Shown here: positions 63,580 to 64,000 of the stretch, in pieces
Numbering within the stretch: position 1 is the first letter of the stretch
Layout of the letters: each line of letters begins with the position of its first letter
Assembly: GCA_963817735.1 (NCBI GenBank)
Contig: CAWFPP010000004.1
Coordinates: 248,001 to 312,000 of the forward strand
From: Bog-473 sp963817735
GTDB lineage: Bacteria; Actinomycetota; Acidimicrobiia; Acidimicrobiales; RAAP-2
Reading direction: 5' to 3'
DNA length: 64,000 nucleotides
Made by a program: the position numbers and the translations under genes
Notes under the pieces: model-generated
What the model was told of the DNA's origin: nothing
What the model saw: only the letters and a program-made list of their open reading frames with translations
Database searches by the model: none

Positions 63580-64000
63580 GTGCGCACACTCAAGTCTTAT
63601 TTTCCCTCCGAAGTTCGCAGCGCCCTGGTCCGAATCGAGCGATTATTGACTCACCTTGCATGGTCTGTCCGATGCACCGCTTCGAGAAGATCGGTCTTGG
63701 GCCAGGGGGACGTCGTTGTGTCCATGACATCGCACGGATCACGCATCCGGAGAGTTCATCACGCAATTGAATCCATCGCCCGCGGCACGCTTCGCCCCAC
63801 CAGAATGATCCTTTGGATCGATGAAGAGCTGAAAGGTCATCCACTTCCTCACAGTCTTCAAAGACTTCAGCGCCGGGGGTTAGAGATCGGCTACTGCACT
63901 GACGACATGGGCCCGCACATGAAGTACTTCCCCTACGTGAACAGCTTGAGTGAGCATACGCGCCCTCTGGTCACCGCCGATGATGACATGCGCTACTCAA
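63580..64000 (+). CDS. Glycosyltransferase-like protein (partial, runs off right edge)
   Basis: An open frame with no stop before the window end, 140 codons visible. The GTG at 63580 has AGGAG five bases upstream. After an N-terminal region of about 45 residues the sequence reads DVVVSMTSHGSRI, then HHAIESIARG, MILWIDEEL and LVTADDDMRYS. The order of strand, LTSHGxRI loop and a DDD metal motif fits a GT-A-type glycosyltransferase of actinobacterial glycan clusters. It belongs to the same polysaccharide region; the acceptor is unknown. Confidence 0.65.
   Translation, partial: MRTLKSYFPSEVRSALVRIERLLTHLAWSVRCTASRRSVLGQGDVVVSMTSHGSRIRRVHHAIESIARGTLRPTRMILWIDEELKGHPLPHSLQRLQRRGLEIGYCTDDMGPHMKYFPYVNSLSEHTRPLVTADDDMRYS

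Noticed and set aside
63522..63770. 82-codon plus-strand frame near the right edge
   Set aside because: It overlaps the partial glycosyltransferase in another frame, which has a better ribosome-binding site and recognisable motifs.

Overview
The window is high-GC DNA, mostly from an actinobacterium. Dense codon use, GTG/TTG starts, F420-type luciferase-like oxidoreductases, a sortase-E-like LAFTG anchor and a secreted protein built of GGYWLVxxDGGVFxF repeats all point to Actinomycetota. Of the classes I know, Acidimicrobiia or a close relative fits best, but that is an inference from gene style. No rRNA, tRNA, CRISPR array or replication origin was seen.

Layout. 1-6.5 kb: an AbrB/PIN-like toxin-antitoxin pair cut by the window edge, HAD phosphatases, a glutathione peroxidase, a quinone reductase, a GNAT-like protein, a truncated IS1595-type transposase, and a divergent TetR/SnoaL pair with a candidate operator. 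6.6-9 kb: a secreted repeat protein and a four-helix membrane protein with a 66-bp tandem repeat. 9.2-15 kb: acyl-CoA and lipid metabolism (SCP2-like thiolase, DUF35 partner, NTF2-like protein, LLM oxidoreductases, alpha-hydroxy-acid oxidase, acyl-CoA synthetase). 15-22.5 kb: a ParD-like/zeta-kinase toxin-antitoxin module, a phosphotransferase, HAD, signal peptidase I, a hotdog thioesterase, a methyltransferase plus DUF3052 pair and a YcaQ-like glycosylase. 22.6-29.8 kb: one giant secreted protein (RCC1 repeats, an Ig-like domain, 21 MBG repeats, a beta-solenoid-like end) broken by three frame shifts.

30-64 kb is a large cell-surface polysaccharide region. It starts with DUF4012, a LAFTG-anchored peptide and a PglD/PglE/PglC-like set that would make and load an acetamido sugar on a lipid carrier. 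Glycosyltransferases of the GT2, GT4 and polytopic types follow, with a polysaccharide deacetylase, a UDP-sugar dehydrogenase, an asparagine-synthetase-like amidotransferase, an SGNH esterase, two YfhO-like membrane proteins, a fused ABC transporter and a sulfotransferase. The region closes with an epimerase, a WbpD-like acetyltransferase and a WbpB-like dehydrogenase. WbpA-, WbpB-, WbpD- and WbpE-like enzymes are all present but dispersed, so a diacetamido-uronic acid sugar is a reasonable predicted product. Another glycosyltransferase runs off the right edge.

A recurrent oddity is that six apparent frame breaks in four genes are all consistent with exactly one extra nucleotide. This suggests an assembly or read artefact at least as strongly as true gene decay. 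Those genes are annotated across the break.
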